DNA from: Carnegiea gigantea
Taxonomy: Eukaryota; Streptophyta; Magnoliopsida; Caryophyllales; Cactaceae
Direction of reading: 5' to 3'
DNA: 64,000 nt
NCBI GenBank assembly: GCA_029747015.1
Contig: JAKOGI010002443.1
Location: forward strand, 1-64,000
Part shown: piece by piece, positions 11,136 to 23,334 of the stretch
Position numbering within the stretch: position 1 is the first letter of the stretch
How the letters are laid out: the number at the start of each line of letters is the position of its first letter
Notes under the pieces: generated by a model
The model's input: the letters and a program-made list of their open reading frames with translations, nothing else
The model's database searches: none
What the model was told of the DNA's origin: nothing
Translations under genes and position numbers: made by a program

Positions 11136-12891
11136 CTATCCATAGGCTAGGATCTGTCTAGTTGCTTCCAAGAGGGGAAGATTGACCTTAACTTGCTTAA
11201 AAGTCTCTAGGATGTCATCTCTTTGCTTGTCTTTCTTAGAAGGAAATGGTGCATCCAAAGCTTGAGGGTAAGAAACCCTTGGCTTATATGTCATAGAAGA
11301 GTCAGACGCAACAGGAGAAGGGGATGGGTCATCCACCTTTTCAGATTCAAGGTCACTCTCCATGGTCTTAAGTCTTTCCTCTTTATCATGTTCCTTCTCA
11401 CTCGCGTTGTTATCTACTTCTTTACCACTCCTAAGAACCACTACAGCTTTCAATTATTCGAATTGCTGGCCTTTAGGGTTTTGTATGGGATGACTGTGAG
11501 GTTCTCTTTCTCCTTTTTTGCCTACAACTATTGCTAGTTGCCTAAGTTGGATTTCTAACTTAGCTATACATTGTGAGTGAGAATCAACAATATGCATTTT
11601 AGACTCAATTCCTTGGGCCTTGGAATCAACATTTTGCACGACAGAAGTCAAGGCACCAAGGGAAGAAATTACTTTGTCAATTTCAGAGCTCCCAGATGGA
11701 GCTGGATGGGAAAAGGAAGGAGTAAATTTCTGGTCTTGGAAACCAGGAAGGGTAGGTCTGCTAGACTGGGTCTGAAGATTTCAACATTTTGAGATCTCCA
11801 TGAAAAATTCAGATGATTCCTCCAACCATGATTATGGGTATTAGAATAAGGATTGTTAGATGGAGGAAATCCTTGGGTAGCATTCACTTATTCAGTCACA
11901 CAGTCAGACTTACTAATACAAGTATAGTCAACAGAAGCATGCATGGGACTAGCATAAATCGAACACACATCTTGCATAGAAGGAACATTAGACACTTTGT
12001 TCATGCACAACAATTGATCGAATTTCTTAGCTAAAGCATTAACTTTATTAGAAAGGTCAATTGAATATGAAACCTCATAAATCCCCCCTTTACTTCCGAA
12101 TTGCCTAAGCAAGTCAGAATGTGCGGAAGTAGCATTCAAATGTGAATTTTTACTCAAATGTTCAAAAAATTCCCAAGCTTCTTCAAGAGTTTTGCATAAA
12201 AAACTACGACCATATGATGCATCAACTATTTGCCTATTATGCTTATCTAATCTAGAGTAAAAACTCTAGACAAGTTACTACATAGGAACCTCATGGTGAG
12301 GACAACTTCGCAACAACTCTTTAAACCTTTCCCAACTTTCATGCAATTGTTCATTCTAATTTTGTGAGAAAGTGGTTATATCACGTCTTAAGGCAGTCAG
12401 TTTACTAATAGAGAAAAGTTTTTTTAAAAATTCCTTTTGCAATTGATCCCAAGGGGTGATATTTGTCTTAGTTTCCAACCAAGTTTTAGCTTTATCTTTC
12501 AAAAAAAAGGAAAAAGCCACAAGCGAAGAGCATCATCAGAGATATTATTCAAGAATATAGTAGAACAAATCTCTAAGAACACATCAACATGCTTGAAAGG
12601 GTTTTCGGACTCTAACCCATAAAACGACGGGAGTATTTGGATAAGAGAATGTTTAATCTCAAATGACACCGTAACAGTCGGCATATGTGTTCTTGTTGGT
12701 GAGTCATATGTGTCGGGAGTAAAATACTCCTTAAGTTGCTTAGGCGTGGGGGTTTGTTCTTCAGCTATCTTTTTCTTATATTCCTTTTTCTTAGCTCTTA
12801 TCTTATGAAGAGTGCATTCAATTTCAGGATTATATGGTTCAAGATCTAAGCACAAAGAACGTCTACCATGCATACACCCGCAAACAACCAA
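11136..12891 (-). pseudogene. Athila-like gag
   Basis: The gag domain is best kept at 12,499-12,891, where the frame reads FEIKHSLIQILPSFYGLE, FKHVDVFLEICSTI, then NNISDDALRLWLFPF, matching the capsid-like core of Athila/Tat gag. It continues with stops through about 12,160-12,500 (matches to the ERFKELLRSCPHH block), a segment at 11,888-12,157, and a hydrophilic tail at 11,136-11,651. Gag forms the virus-like particle. At least five stops or frame changes break it. The tail at 11,136-11,453 is acidic and serine-rich and runs directly into the protease frame. Confidence 0.8.
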
Positions 12892-13364
12892 GTGAATTCA
12901 ATGAGATCACCACAATAATAACCACCAAACAAAATAATAAGAAAGGAAAAGAGAGAGATAAGAAGGGAAAAAATTAAATAGAAGAAAGAGCTAAGGGAAA
13001 GATGAAAAACAAAAAAAAAAAAAAGCAAAATAAGAAAAAAATAAAAAAAGAACAAAAAGAGAAAAAAATGAGATTAAAGGGAAGGGGATTGTTAGATTAA
13101 AAACAATAAATAAAATAATAGAAATAAAAGAGTTAGATCATATTAGATTAGGTTAGAAGGGATAGGAAAAATAGTTAGATTAGAAGGAAGAGGGAATAAT
13201 AAAAATAAAATGGTTTGATTAGGAGGGATTGGGGAATAAAACAATAAAAATAAAAGGGAAGGGAATGGAGAATAAATAAACAAAAATAAAATTGTTGGAT
13301 TAGTGGAGAAGAGGGGAAGGAAAAAAAAATAATGGGAAGAGAAAATTCAAAAATCACTATTTGT
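12892..13364 (-). other. Purine-rich 5' leader of the Athila-like element
   Basis: Between the gag start and the primer-binding site lies almost 470 bp of strongly strand-biased sequence, A and G on the plus strand and therefore T and C on the sense strand of the element. Repeats of GGTTAGATTAG/AATAAAA type are visible at about 13,075-13,330. The apparent frames here (runs of Phe and Leu) are low-complexity artefacts. Confidence 0.6.
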
Positions 13365-13382
13365 TCCCCGGCAACGACACCA
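13365..13382 (-). promoter_or_regulatory. Primer-binding site (tRNA-Asp type)
   Basis: On the minus strand the site reads TGGTGTCGTTGCCGGGGA. It matches the complement of the 3' end of plant tRNA-Asp at 16 of 18 positions (the family form is TGGCGCC...). The same primer is used by the complete gag-only element at 49-56 kb. Confidence 0.8.
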
Positions 13383-13388
13383 AAAACT

Positions 13389-13680
13389 TGCTGTGGATTT
13401 TATGTTTAGTTTTAAAACCCTTGTTTTTACTTGCAAGTGTACAAGTTTAATTATAAACTAGCGAGTATGGGGTGTCAATCCCATGAGGAACAATAGTAAT
13501 TTTAAATTTCTACTTTTCCAAAAATAAAGAATAATCCGAATGAGGAGTTTAATTACCAATATGAATTAAAGGAAAAAAAAGAGAGAGAGAGAGGAGAAAG
13601 TGTCAAGTAGAGAAAATTCAGATTAGAGAATGATTTAGGGTTTTGGATTTCACATTTGATGCAAGTATTACTTTACTAAT
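13389..13680 (-). repeat. Partial 5' LTR of the Athila-like element
   Basis: The stretch next to the primer site has the LTR-end sequence common to this branch: a short ...CCACAGCA end on the minus strand, and a GGGTGTCAATCCCATGAGGAA-like segment on the plus strand that is also seen in the LTRs at 49,130 and 54,292. It is cut at about 13,680 where the inverted-repeat arm begins. The remainder of the LTR is not found elsewhere in the window. Confidence 0.7.
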
Positions 13681-13920
13681 TCAAAAACAAGCACATAATA
13701 GGGAAGCGGACGATACGGCAGATAAAGGAGCATGTTAGACACAAGATTTTACATATGAATAAGATCTCAGGAAAATACACAAAGTATATAGATAGATTAC
13801 TTAAGTGAAGCATAGGGGCTTGGTGTGCTAAGAGTCTACCCCCCTGGTTCACCGGTGCCCTTTAAGGTTATATAGACTTGCTGTTGGTGATGCAATTTCA
13901 CCCATTCTTTGCAATATATA

Positions 13921-13922
<2 letters not shown>
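13680..13922 (+). pseudogene. L1 LINE 3' end: last 40 codons of ORF2 and 3' UTR
   Basis: From 13,686 an open frame reads NKHIIGKRTIRQIKEHV and ends KISGKYTKYIDRLLK with a TGA at 13,806-13,808. This is the C-terminus of a plant L1 ORF2. It is the mirror of the end of the L1 at 45,393-45,626. The left copy is cut at its 5' side exactly at the inverted-repeat boundary. A ~115 bp 3' UTR leads into the (AT)n tract. Confidence 0.85.

Positions 13923-13978
<56 letters not shown>
13923..13978. repeat. (AT)n microsatellite
   Basis: About 28 uninterrupted TA dinucleotides follow the L1 3' UTR. The mirror tract in the right arm (45,312-45,392) is longer, as expected of a fast-changing repeat. Confidence 0.97.
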
Positions 13979-13981
<3 letters not shown>

Positions 13982-14044
13982 GCATACATAATCAGATACA
14001 TATATACGTACATATGTATACACCTACAAAAGCACATAGATATG

Positions 14045-15262
14045 TACTATAGAAACAACAACACCACCTCCCTGTGTGGGTCTCGCTTTTCCAGGGTGTG
14101 GAGAGATTCGAATAAAGGTGACTTTATCTCTACAAACATGTCGGCCTGTGTAGAGGCTGTTTCGAAGAGACCCATAAAAAAGGATGTTGTGAAAAGATTT
14201 TAAAGTGCAAGAAGCTAAAGATAAGCCATGAAGAATGAACTAAGAAATATTAACAAAACATGTGATAGGAGTTATATGAATCGTGAGTATAATATCATGG
14301 AGAGAATTACTGTACCTTTACAAACAGAGAAAAGCTAATAATATGTCCTCCCTGATGAAAATACTACCTGTATTGAAACCTGACAAACAAAAACTTGGAA
14401 AAATTTCCAGTAGTACAGAAGGATAGAAACTACTGTACGACAATCGCATCATAGCTATGAAGCTATCTTTCTATACTCCAAGACCTTAGTCCTATCTGCC
14501 CAATTCTCTTATCCTGAGCAATGTCCTCTGTCAACCCTAAAATTATCAAGTCCTGTCTAGTCTCTTCATTCAAGCTTTTCCTTAGTCGTCCCCCACATCT
14601 TCTGCCTTCTAAGATGTTCATCTTCTTACATCTCCTCGCAGGAGCATCTGCACTGCTTCTCTTCACAAGGCCAACCCATTTGAGCCTTGTCTCTTCCATC
14701 TTATTCTCGGTAGGAGCCATTGTAACTATGTCTTTAATTACTTTATTCCTAATTCTATCCACTCTTATGCAGTCACACATCCATCTAATCATCCTTATCT
14801 TTGCAACCATCAACTTTTGAACTTATGTCCTTTCAATTAACCAACGCTATGAGCCATACAACATAGCAGGTCTAACTATCATATAATAAAATTCACCTTT
14901 TAGTCCTATAAGCATCTTGTTATCACACAACATGCCTAAAGCGTTCTTCCATTTTTGCCATCCCACTTTTATGCAATGGTTAATATCCTTACCAGTATCC
15001 CCTTTTTGTTGAATGATCGAGCACATATATTTAAACTTCTCAACCTTTGGTATTGCCATTCCATCTATGGCGACTTCTCCCCTCTCCTCTTCTCTTCCTC
15101 TGAAACCACAATGTAGGTATTTAGTTTTCAATTTGCTTAATCTGAAACCTCTAAGACTTAAGTGTCAATCTTTATCATTCTAACTTGTTGTTAACTCCAT
15201 CTTTGGTCTCATCAGTAAGGGCAATATCATCTATAAAGAACATGCACCATCATAAAATGCGT
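14045..15262 (-). pseudogene. RTE-type LINE, 3' part (left copy)
   Basis: On the minus strand the fragment begins in the reverse transcriptase catalytic block, CMFFIDDIALTDETKDG, where FIDD stands for the usual FADD, continues with KFKYMCSIIQQKGDTGKDI, GWQKWKNALGMLCDNK and YYMIVRPAMLYGS (14,847-15,131), and ends with the typical RTE tail MRMIRWMCDC..., RLKWVGLVKRSSADAPARRC and the end at 14,463. The 3' UTR to about 14,045 contains the GGTCTCTTCGAAACAGCC motif known from plant RTE elements. Endonuclease and most of RT are missing; the 5' edge abuts the (TG)n tract. A frameshift and stops separate the two open stretches. Confidence 0.88.
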
Positions 15263-15266
15263 ACAG

Positions 15267-15273
<7 letters not shown>

Positions 15274-15305
<32 letters not shown>
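15274..15305. repeat. (TG)n microsatellite
   Basis: Sixteen TG units lie at the truncated 5' edge of the RTE fragment. The mirror in the right arm is a (CA)n tract of about 49 bp. Confidence 0.97.
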
Positions 15306-15306
<1 letters not shown>

Positions 15307-16084
15307 ACGCACGCTTATGTGTGTGTGTACACATAAATATATGCATGTATGTGTATGCGCCCGCGTGCATACATCCAGGTCAATGTTGGTATAGTCAAGT
15401 GTGCAAGAATTTTATACGCCGACATGGCCCAATCCATCAAAACACAACATAACCCAACAGAAAATGTATGAATACTAATCCAGTCTATTAGAGCAAATAG
15501 TTTTATAGTAAAAGGCGTGCTGGGTAAATATAAGTAATTGGTTCATGGGTTGGGTGGATGGTAAGAATTTTTGTAAGAGTGCTTGCGTTCAATTCTTGCT
15601 GCCATCAAATTCTAGTTTCTTTTATTTTCTTTTCTAATGTTGAAAAATTTTTAAATGTTTCTTTCATTTTTCTTTTTAATCAAACAAATTACTCAAAGTT
15701 TTATTTATAATACAAAATTTTCACCAAAATTATTCATTAATCATAACAAGGTGTTATTTGATTATTATCATTATTTTACTTCCATATCATTTCTTTCTTT
15801 TTTCGGGGGCAACATTCACGTTTTTCTTTTTTGGTAAAAAGAACATATTTTATTAAAAATTTTAGTTGTTTACAAAAAAATCTACCATCTTTTTCCTTTC
15901 TAATGTTGCAAGCTTTTTAAATAGTTTGTTCATTTTTTTTAACCCTGTAAATCAGTCGAAGCACAAATTATTCGTTAAAAAAACAAGTTATTAAATTTAT
16001 TTTTTTTACCTTCCTATCCTTTTTTTATCATTTGGCAACGGTTTTCTTTTTCTTCAGAAAAAATTCTGTTTCTCATTTGCTGCT
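15306..16084. other. AT-rich sequence between RTE fragment and gypsy LTR
   Basis: This segment is mirrored at 43,244-43,995 and carries no recognisable coding domain. It has T-rich runs and lacks evident repeats. It may be what remains of the DNA into which the gypsy element inserted. Confidence 0.5.
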
Positions 16085-18625
16085 TGTAACATCCCAAACG
16101 TAACACAAGTTAATTACCTTAGTTAATCTTAAATTAAGTTAAGTGTCACATTTCAATGCAACACTTGAAATATTTATGTGATTTCAGGTTGCGACGACAA
16201 AGTATCCTCAAAATAAGACTTAATTATGCTTTCTACAAAACCATTCATAACATGTGAATAAATTATTCAGCAAGCAAGTAAATTAAAAAAATTTAAATTA
16301 AATTGGTCCATGTATAAAAAATGGTAAATATTGTAATTTTTATGGAACAAATATAATTTACCCACCTAAACTACGTTAAAAAAATAATAATTCAAATAAA
16401 TGAGGTAGAATAAATACAAGGAATATAATAGGCAAAACAAGTTAATCTCATAATCTTCTTCTAACCAAATAGGAAGACCCTAAAAATAGTTCAAATATTA
16501 ACCCAAAACAATTCTGAGATAGAAAAGAAATTCTGTTCTTGTGAACAAAATAAAAAAATATAAAAATAGCTAGATATTTGAAAGGGAATGGAATTAAAGT
16601 TTTGAGAGAAAAGAAAGAAAATTCCCTAAATTCTCTTTCCCCCCAAATTAACCACATAACCCCCTTTTAACTAAATTAGTCTGACAATCCCCCCTAACCA
16701 AAAGTGTCCTGCCCAGACCAAACCCCCCCAACTCTCTGCTTCCTTAAGCCTTCTCTACTCCTTCATGCCGGTAGCCATCGTGTCGCCAGCAGTCTGTGTG
16801 CCACCCCATCGCCGGTAGCCATGCCACCTTGGCATCCGGCCGTGCTATCGTCACCTCTTTCACCCTTTTACTTGAGTTGTTTTTTAGGTATTCGTTAGGT
16901 GAGTTCTAAGACTCTCGTCAATTGTTTCCATCATTTTGTACTTGATTTAGCTAGAAATTATGTCTATTAACATTACATGATGGTAATTTAGTACAGTTTC
17001 AAAAGTTTCAATGATGGATTTTAGTGATTGGAAGATATGGATGGTATGGGTGCTGATGGAAAAAGGAGTTTTTAGATTGGGTTGTGTTTGTGTGAATGAA
17101 AGTCTAAATGGCTTAATTGAGTTGAAATTATGAGGATTTTGTTGTGAATTTAATGAATTGATGATGGGTATATGGGTATGGTGTTTTCGACATTAAAGAG
17201 CCGGGGAGGAAGAAGAGGGACTTGAGGAGTGGAGGTAGAAGGAAAAAGGAAATGGTAAATTGGGTTTTTCTTTTGGAAATAAATGCATTTGATGTAAACT
17301 TTGGAACATATCTAGGAGAGTGGATCACATTTTTGATGGGCAAATTTAGTGAATGTGTGATTAGTAGAAATCTTAAAACTTGACTCTGGATAATCTAATA
17401 AGATGAAGGGTATATGCGTTGGGCCTAGTACTACTAGTAAAATTTAGTGTCAATCTACTCAAATAAATAATTAAAGGTTATCTACGATTATGTGTTGGTC
17501 ACTACCATCTTGATTTAATACCGAAAATGTATATTGCCTTTAAAATGAAACTAAACCCATAAATTGGGCTTTCGTAATGAAAGAAGGGCTTAATGAAATG
17601 GATAATAACAACACTCATGATAGTTGTACTAAAAATAATAATAATAATACAAAAAGAGATTTAATCATGAGCTCAATTAGATAACAATGGGGAAGTGAGA
17701 GGACAAGAAAAACACCAAGCAAAATTGTGAATCGGTTACATGTTTATGATGATAATAATAAAAAAGTTATTTAATCTGTATTGATAATGAAAGATCAATT
17801 TGAAACAGAGAAAAGTCCACTTTCGTCGTCATTGAGCCATAAATAAATATTTTACAAGAGAAAAGGGAGAGACTTTAAATTCAGGCATGTTTACTTGTTC
17901 TACCCTTCAAGAGTTCACATGTTTTTTATAATTGCTGGGTTTGATAATATATAATTGCTTAGTGAGTCGTTTTCAAGTATTGTTTTCCCACATAATCAAA
18001 TGGACCCATCAATTATCAATTATCCGGGCTTATACACTTGAATTCGCACTTCAATTCACCCACACGGCCTCAAGTCAGGCTATCTGATTGGCCTAGCAGG
18101 TTTACGCATATTCAATGATCGTAGTATACATATGAGATTATTAGTTTGGGTTCCACTTTCAGATAAGAACCAGTAACAATTTTAAAATCATTCTATTTCT
18201 CCTTGTTTTTGAACTAAAATGAATGAAAATGCGCGCGCTCTCTAAAAAATGAGTTTCTATTTTGATAGTATAGGGTTGACCATGTTGAGCTTTAGCTCAC
18301 TGTTTGAGTATTTTTTGTGTTTTTTTAGGTAAATAAATTATAAAGCCCTTACCTGGCAACACCAAAGAGGCTGGAGACAGTAAATGAAGTCTAGACAAGC
18401 TCATACTGACTTTTCCAAAGGTTAAGGTTCATTGGAATGTAACCTGTGTAGATCAGTGAGCCTTCAATTGAGTTTTGGAGTGTACCAATGTGCTCTAGTT
18501 GGTTTTTCATGCAAGTAAAAGCGCATTATATTATTTAGGAAATTAATTAAGCCTTATCCTTTGTAGGATGGCAGTAACGTCCTAGTCACAATACTTTCTT
18601 TGAGCAATTTTTAATGACCAATAGA
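16085..18625 (+). repeat. Gypsy LTR 1, left arm
   Basis: The LTR starts TGTAACATCCC and is alignable along its whole length with 25,043-27,303, for example in the opening AGTTAATTACC, the GACGACAAAGT segment and the TACCTGGCAACACCAAAGAGG segment. About 45 bp present at the end of LTR 2, including the GGGGCGTTACA terminus, are missing here, so its 3' edge merges with the primer site. It is about 280 bp longer than LTR 2, mainly because of extra sequence at 17,360-17,570. Confidence 0.82.
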
Positions 18626-18626
18626 G

Positions 18627-18638
18627 TAGTATCAGAGC
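18627..18638 (+). promoter_or_regulatory. Degenerate primer-binding site
   Basis: TAGTATCAGAGC differs at one base from the initiator tRNA-Met site, and is followed by GGTTTTAAGGTCACTGTGAG, the same leader motif as at 27,321. The LTR end and the usual spacer have been lost. Confidence 0.75.
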
Positions 18639-20626
18639 ACGGTTTTAAGGTCACTGTGAGCTATATGCTATTTATAAGTTACATTTGACTAACGGAATGT
18701 GTGGTTGATTTTTAGTTCATAAGTCTGAGTGCATATGAGGATGTTCAGATAATATTTACCTTATCCCCAATCTTAATGTTAAGGTTATTGAACTATTTAG
18801 GCAACACCATGGGACTCCATCGCTAACAAAGCATGGGAAGGAATCATTTAGTTGTCCCCTATTCATGTACGTGTCTCACGAGATACCAAGCTCATAGTGA
18901 TAACTTTGTGAAGGTCAGATTCCCATTTTGTTTAATAAGGATGACATGACTTAATGATGCAATTGCCAATTTATAAGCAATTCTTGCGATATTAAATCAT
19001 CTCTAATCTTCCATACACGGGAAATGTGCTCTATTGGAGTATGCACTAAGGTTGGACCAATATGATGAGAAGTTATTCTTGAATGAATGTGCACAGGGTC
19101 TAAGACACTCTTATAATTGATTCTCCATCGATGTTTGATTCATCATTCAACTATTCAACTTGAGGGATTATATAGTGTCATCCAGACAGGCTAAAGAAAG
19201 TTGGTAGATGTCACATGGGTCATTTGTGAAAAAGATGAGAGATACCATGAGGGTAGTCATTGATTCATTTCAAAATTATATACACTCAAGTGGGTTATTG
19301 TAAGCTATATATAGGTGCAAGACACTATATAATAAGCACGGTTTGCAATTATGTATGTGGTGAAAAGAAAAAGGATTTTTAGATGAAAGTTTTGAGCAAA
19401 TATCATGATTTTGGGGTCATTAACTGATGTCATAAGAGTGAATCATGTTATATTTGAGATATTAAAGAGGGCAATGAGTCCTTGGAGATTTTCTGAGCAT
19501 GAAAAACAAATATAAAAAAATAAGTAGAGAGTTGGTATGGCGTTATGTATTTGAGAATGTTATGTACCTAGTATGATGATGACATGGATTCTAGAACTTA
19601 GGAATTCACTAGATGGTTTACCTTCATAGTAAGATGCACATGAGCAAGCTGTAAGGAAAAGAAGCATATGTAATTTCTTCTCAGGCTTGGAGGACTATGC
19701 AATATGTCCTTTTTGGGATAAGATATACTTTGCAGATAAGGAGAAAGAAAGAAAGAAAATTCACAATCAGATGTTATCATCTGTATTCGATTAACCATCT
19801 TTGTTCAGGCTACTTTCTGGAAACTTTTTTTTAACCATTGCCTATCTTGCTTATAACTAAGATTCTTATCATTCCCTTTGCCCATGTCCTTGAATCTATT
19901 ATATCCACCCAACAATATTCCCCTTGCTCTTGGAGAATTTTTTTTAACTCGACAAGCTGGTGAACAAAGTTTTTCCTTTGTATAATATTTTTACCCCTTT
20001 CTCTGACTCTTTAGAGCTCCCTATCATATGTTCTTATAAGTTCTATCTTAAATTTCTTTAACATTTTGAGTGTAAGACTTGTTTAACTTTTACATCAATC
20101 ACCAGATCCACCTCTTGTGTCTTATAACAAATTCAACTTTGTAGCCTGGATCCTCTATTTTACTCCCTTGATCATGTCAACTATCTTTAGGTATTTCTCC
20201 TGATCCATATCTGCAAACAATGATTCTTATCGTGTTCTACATCAAAATTTTTATATACTCCTTCCTATCTTTATTCTAACCATGACAATTGCCCCAAACT
20301 AATTAGTTGAAAACTCACTATTCACTTCTTTGTAGTGATAACCAAGCCTAGCGAGTGAGATTTGGTAAATGACCAAGCCTTGTAGCAGTACGAGAGAGTA
20401 CAAATATTCGCTCATTAGTGGCCTAAAAAGGGGTGCTGTAGACTCTAATTGTGGGGCAACATCAAATCCCAGAACATAGCTGATAGGTTATGGTCATCCA
20501 TAGTGGGCATGCAATACAATTTGGAATGAAAAATGAAGGCCTCCTAGCAGGGGCAGAAAGCTAACTAAGGATCCTGGTATACTAAAATGAGATTGATGGA
20601 ACATTGGTCATAGGGTATAGGTGAAC
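18639..20626 (+). other. Decayed internal region of the gypsy element
   Basis: This stretch of about 2 kb is mirrored at 38,709-40,691. It should hold leader and gag-pol sequence but no domain is recognisable in any frame. The longest frame, 19,598-19,798 on the minus strand, has no recognisable content. The region between here and the pol tail at 24,500 is far too short for a full gag-pol, so most of the coding capacity has been deleted. Confidence 0.5.
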
Positions 20627-20631
20627 CCAAG

Positions 20632-21776
20632 TGATGCGAAGCAAGCTCCGAACTTGGGCCTACCTTTACTAGTAAGGGTCTTGACCCAAGTTGGCCCAAT
20701 TTTTACCCTAAGTCAAGGACTAGGTTCCCCTATGTCAATATTAACTTGGGGTCCTTAAGAAGGTCCAAATAGGGTTAGAAAAGGGGTTGGGCCATTTGTA
20801 ACCCTAAATAAGGAGTTAATCACTTAATCCTTCTGAAATGACCTTCCTTAGCTCATTCTCAGTTTCTGGGCAAAATAATTTGCTTCATTTTTAGCTCAGT
20901 TTTTAGCCAAAAAGTGAGCTTCAATTTTCACAAATTATAGATGGACGGAAAGCCCAAATGTCTATTTTCTAAGAGTCTGGAATCGTCCCCAAAATTACAA
21001 GTATTGAGAAAGTTATGGGCTGAATACCGAGCAAGGGTCGGTCCATGACTGGAAAATGTACGATTCTAATTATGAGCTTAATTAAGGAGGTTACAACTGG
21101 GATTAATCAGCACACGCTGATTTTTCATGCACAAGGGAAGAGTTGATTAGTGGCGTCACCTCATTGGAAGAGTTGGGCCTACTCAAGGCTCTCTAGAAGG
21201 TGGAGTATGAATCCTGGAAAATACGGCCCATAGTGATTGTAATTATCTTAAGCATCTTAATTTATTTTCTCAGGATATTTTATAAGCCTCCTACTGGTCC
21301 ACTTGCTCCACTAATGTACAACGAATTCCCTCATTCATTAGGTATTTATGGACCCAATTACCTCCATAAAAAATCAAATTCGATAAATGATATGAGAGCT
21401 TAAAGCTTAGTTTTCCTCAAAATCTCAAATTCTTTATCTGTCCTCGGAGGGTGGTGATTTGAGTTTTCCCTTTAATCTAATCCTTGCTGCTAAGGCTTTA
21501 AAGGGTTAGAGGGTAGGTTGATTTAATTTAGACGTTGGTTTAACCTTTACCCTAGATATATCCTCTTTGATTTGTCTCTTAGTTACATTTTTCAAGCATT
21601 GATTAATCTCCACTAGTGGTTTTTCTTCTTATTGGGAACTCTCTCTCTTGGTTTATCTTTGGAAAGATTGGTCTTTAACATTCACTAGGCTCACCTCCAA
21701 GGATTTCACACCTTTATTTGAACTAATGGAATTCAATCTGTTTTAATTGGCATCTAAATAAGTCCGTTCTGCATCA
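20632..21776 (+). repeat. 5' LTR of nested gag-only element
   Basis: It begins TGATGCGAAGCAAG and ends TTCTGCATCA. It is alignable with 23,335-24,494 throughout, including the shared ACTGAGCAAGGG-like and TATCCTCTTTGATTT segments. The short frame at 21,200-21,403 is LTR sequence and not a gene. Confidence 0.9.
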
Positions 21777-21778
21777 AT

Positions 21779-21790
21779 TGGCATCAGAGC
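21779..21790 (+). promoter_or_regulatory. Primer-binding site of nested element
   Basis: TGGCATCAGAGC lies two bases after the 5' LTR and differs by one base from the initiator tRNA-Met complement. The right-arm copy keeps the perfect form. Confidence 0.85.
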
Positions 21791-22216
21791 ACAATGATCT
21801 AATTTCTTAGTAAACATCCCTTCCAATCATCCTGCTGTTGGAATTGCTTAAATTTTCCCCTTTTTTATACTACTTTCTTATTAGTTCTTCATCTTTAAAT
21901 CTCTTGTCTAGTCGACAAAGAACCTTAATTATAGCCCAAACACAAATCCCAGCCTAAACACATCTCTAAAACTCCATAAAAAGCCAAAAATATGAAACCA
22001 GAAATTTGATACTCCCACCCTGTACCACTTGACACGCACATGCCAGAATACTGCATTTGAAAAAATTGACCCAAAGATTGGGCACAACCAACCCGGCCAC
22101 AGAGCACGACCAAGGGCCATCCTTTTTCACTATTGTCCTACTCGTGCTCTTACAGCACGCCTGTGCCTCCCATGTTTTGGCCTCCTTTTTTTCTTCCTTT
22201 CACCTTTCTATCAACC

Positions 22217-23150
22217 ATGGCTAATGAGATACATATGGCCATTGGTGGGTTTCAAGCTCAAATGTGAGAGTTTAGCAAGTAAATGATGTATTTGAAAAAA
22301 ACCAAGAAAGAGCCTTCTTACTTTGATGGTATTAGTTTGGATCCTGTTATCTATTTGAGATGGGTTCAAATACTTAAAGATTATTTTGAGGCTAAAGGGT
22401 GTTATAATGAAGAGAATTTCTTGATAGTTACTCAAAAACTTCAAGGTTATGCCTACTATTGGCTTAAATGCCTTAGAAGGGAGAGAGCTTTTCAAGGCGA
22501 GCCCAAAATCAAGACTTTGAGTTAGCTTAAGTTACACATAGATGTAGGATTCAACCCATCTCAACTCATTAAAGAAGAACTCCTGAAAGAAAAATCAATT
22601 ATTCTCCAAGGGAAGATATTGGTTCATGAGGAAAAGCCTATCTTGCTTGGTTTAAGATGAAAGTAAACCTATTTTGGGTTTTGATAAAGCAAGAGAAAGC
22701 TTGGCCATAGATGAGAGCTCCCTTAAAGCTATCAGTCAAATGGATTTTTACACTAGTTCCTTCTTTTGATGAAACTATAGAAAGGTTCAAGTTCAAAGGA
22801 AAGAAGAGCCTAGCAAGGTTCAAAAAGAGGCCAAGGAAGAAAATGAGAGCCTTTTAGATCTTGGAGAGAAGAAAGTTGAATCAAATACCAACTAGGGAGG
22901 TTATATTATCTATTGTACTTGAATCTCACTCTTATTCTCCCTATTTTTCCAATTTGAGAATTGAGGATGAAATCCCAAAAAAAAAAAAAAATCATCCCCA
23001 AGGTCCCATTGTCCATTAAAATAATGTCGGGAGAGAGTGCTCTTATAAGCGTCATCAAGCCACAAGTGTCACCTCTCTTAAGTATGTTGAGTTTGAGCTA
23101 TCTTATGATGAGTATGTTGAGATCTTCAATGAGCTCATGAGGTAAAGGGA
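22217..23150 (+). pseudogene. gag of nested element, broken
   Basis: From an ATG at 22,217 the product would begin MANEIHMAIGGFQAQM. After two stops the open stretch 22,283-22,525 carries EPSYFDGISLDPVIYLRWV, then LIVTQKLQGYAYYWLKCL and EPKIKTLS, the retrotransposon gag core (the D-P-x-x-Y-L-x-W start and the LxGxAxxWW-like centre). Degenerate sequence to about 23,150 continues in several frames, with an A13 run at about 22,978-22,990. Gag would form the particle. No CCHC knuckle is visible. The right-arm copy (36,197-37,239) has fewer stops in the N-terminal part. Confidence 0.78.
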
Positions 23151-23320
23151 GAGCTACTCATTGCTTTGATGTTCTTCCAAAGATCTTCAACAACTACTAC
23201 ACATTCAAGAAGAGAGGAATACATAGTACTTTAGGGGTTTTCAAACCCAAAAATAGTAAAGGGCATGCAAGATTGATGTCATGGGATTTCAACCCCAAGC
23301 ATTTGAGGGCAAATCCTCTT

Positions 23321-23334
23321 GAAGGGGGACGGTT
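23321..23334 (+). promoter_or_regulatory. Polypurine tract of nested element
   Basis: GAAGGGGGACGG precedes the 3' LTR by two bases. This is the site where plus-strand DNA synthesis would be primed. Confidence 0.75.

Larger units (their letters stand above)
8871..13680 (-). mobile_element. Truncated Athila/Tat-type gypsy retrotransposon
   Basis: Reading the minus strand from right to left: a partial 5' LTR, a tRNA-Asp-type primer site, a purine/pyrimidine-biased leader, gag, protease, reverse transcriptase and the start of RNase H. The tRNA-Asp primer and the FMDDLSVF form of the RT catalytic motif are typical of the Athila/Tat branch. Integrase and the 3' LTR are missing: the coding sequence stops being recognisable at about 8,871. 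The 5' LTR is cut at about 13,680 by the outer edge of the giant inverted repeat. Many stops show the copy is dead. Confidence 0.8.
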
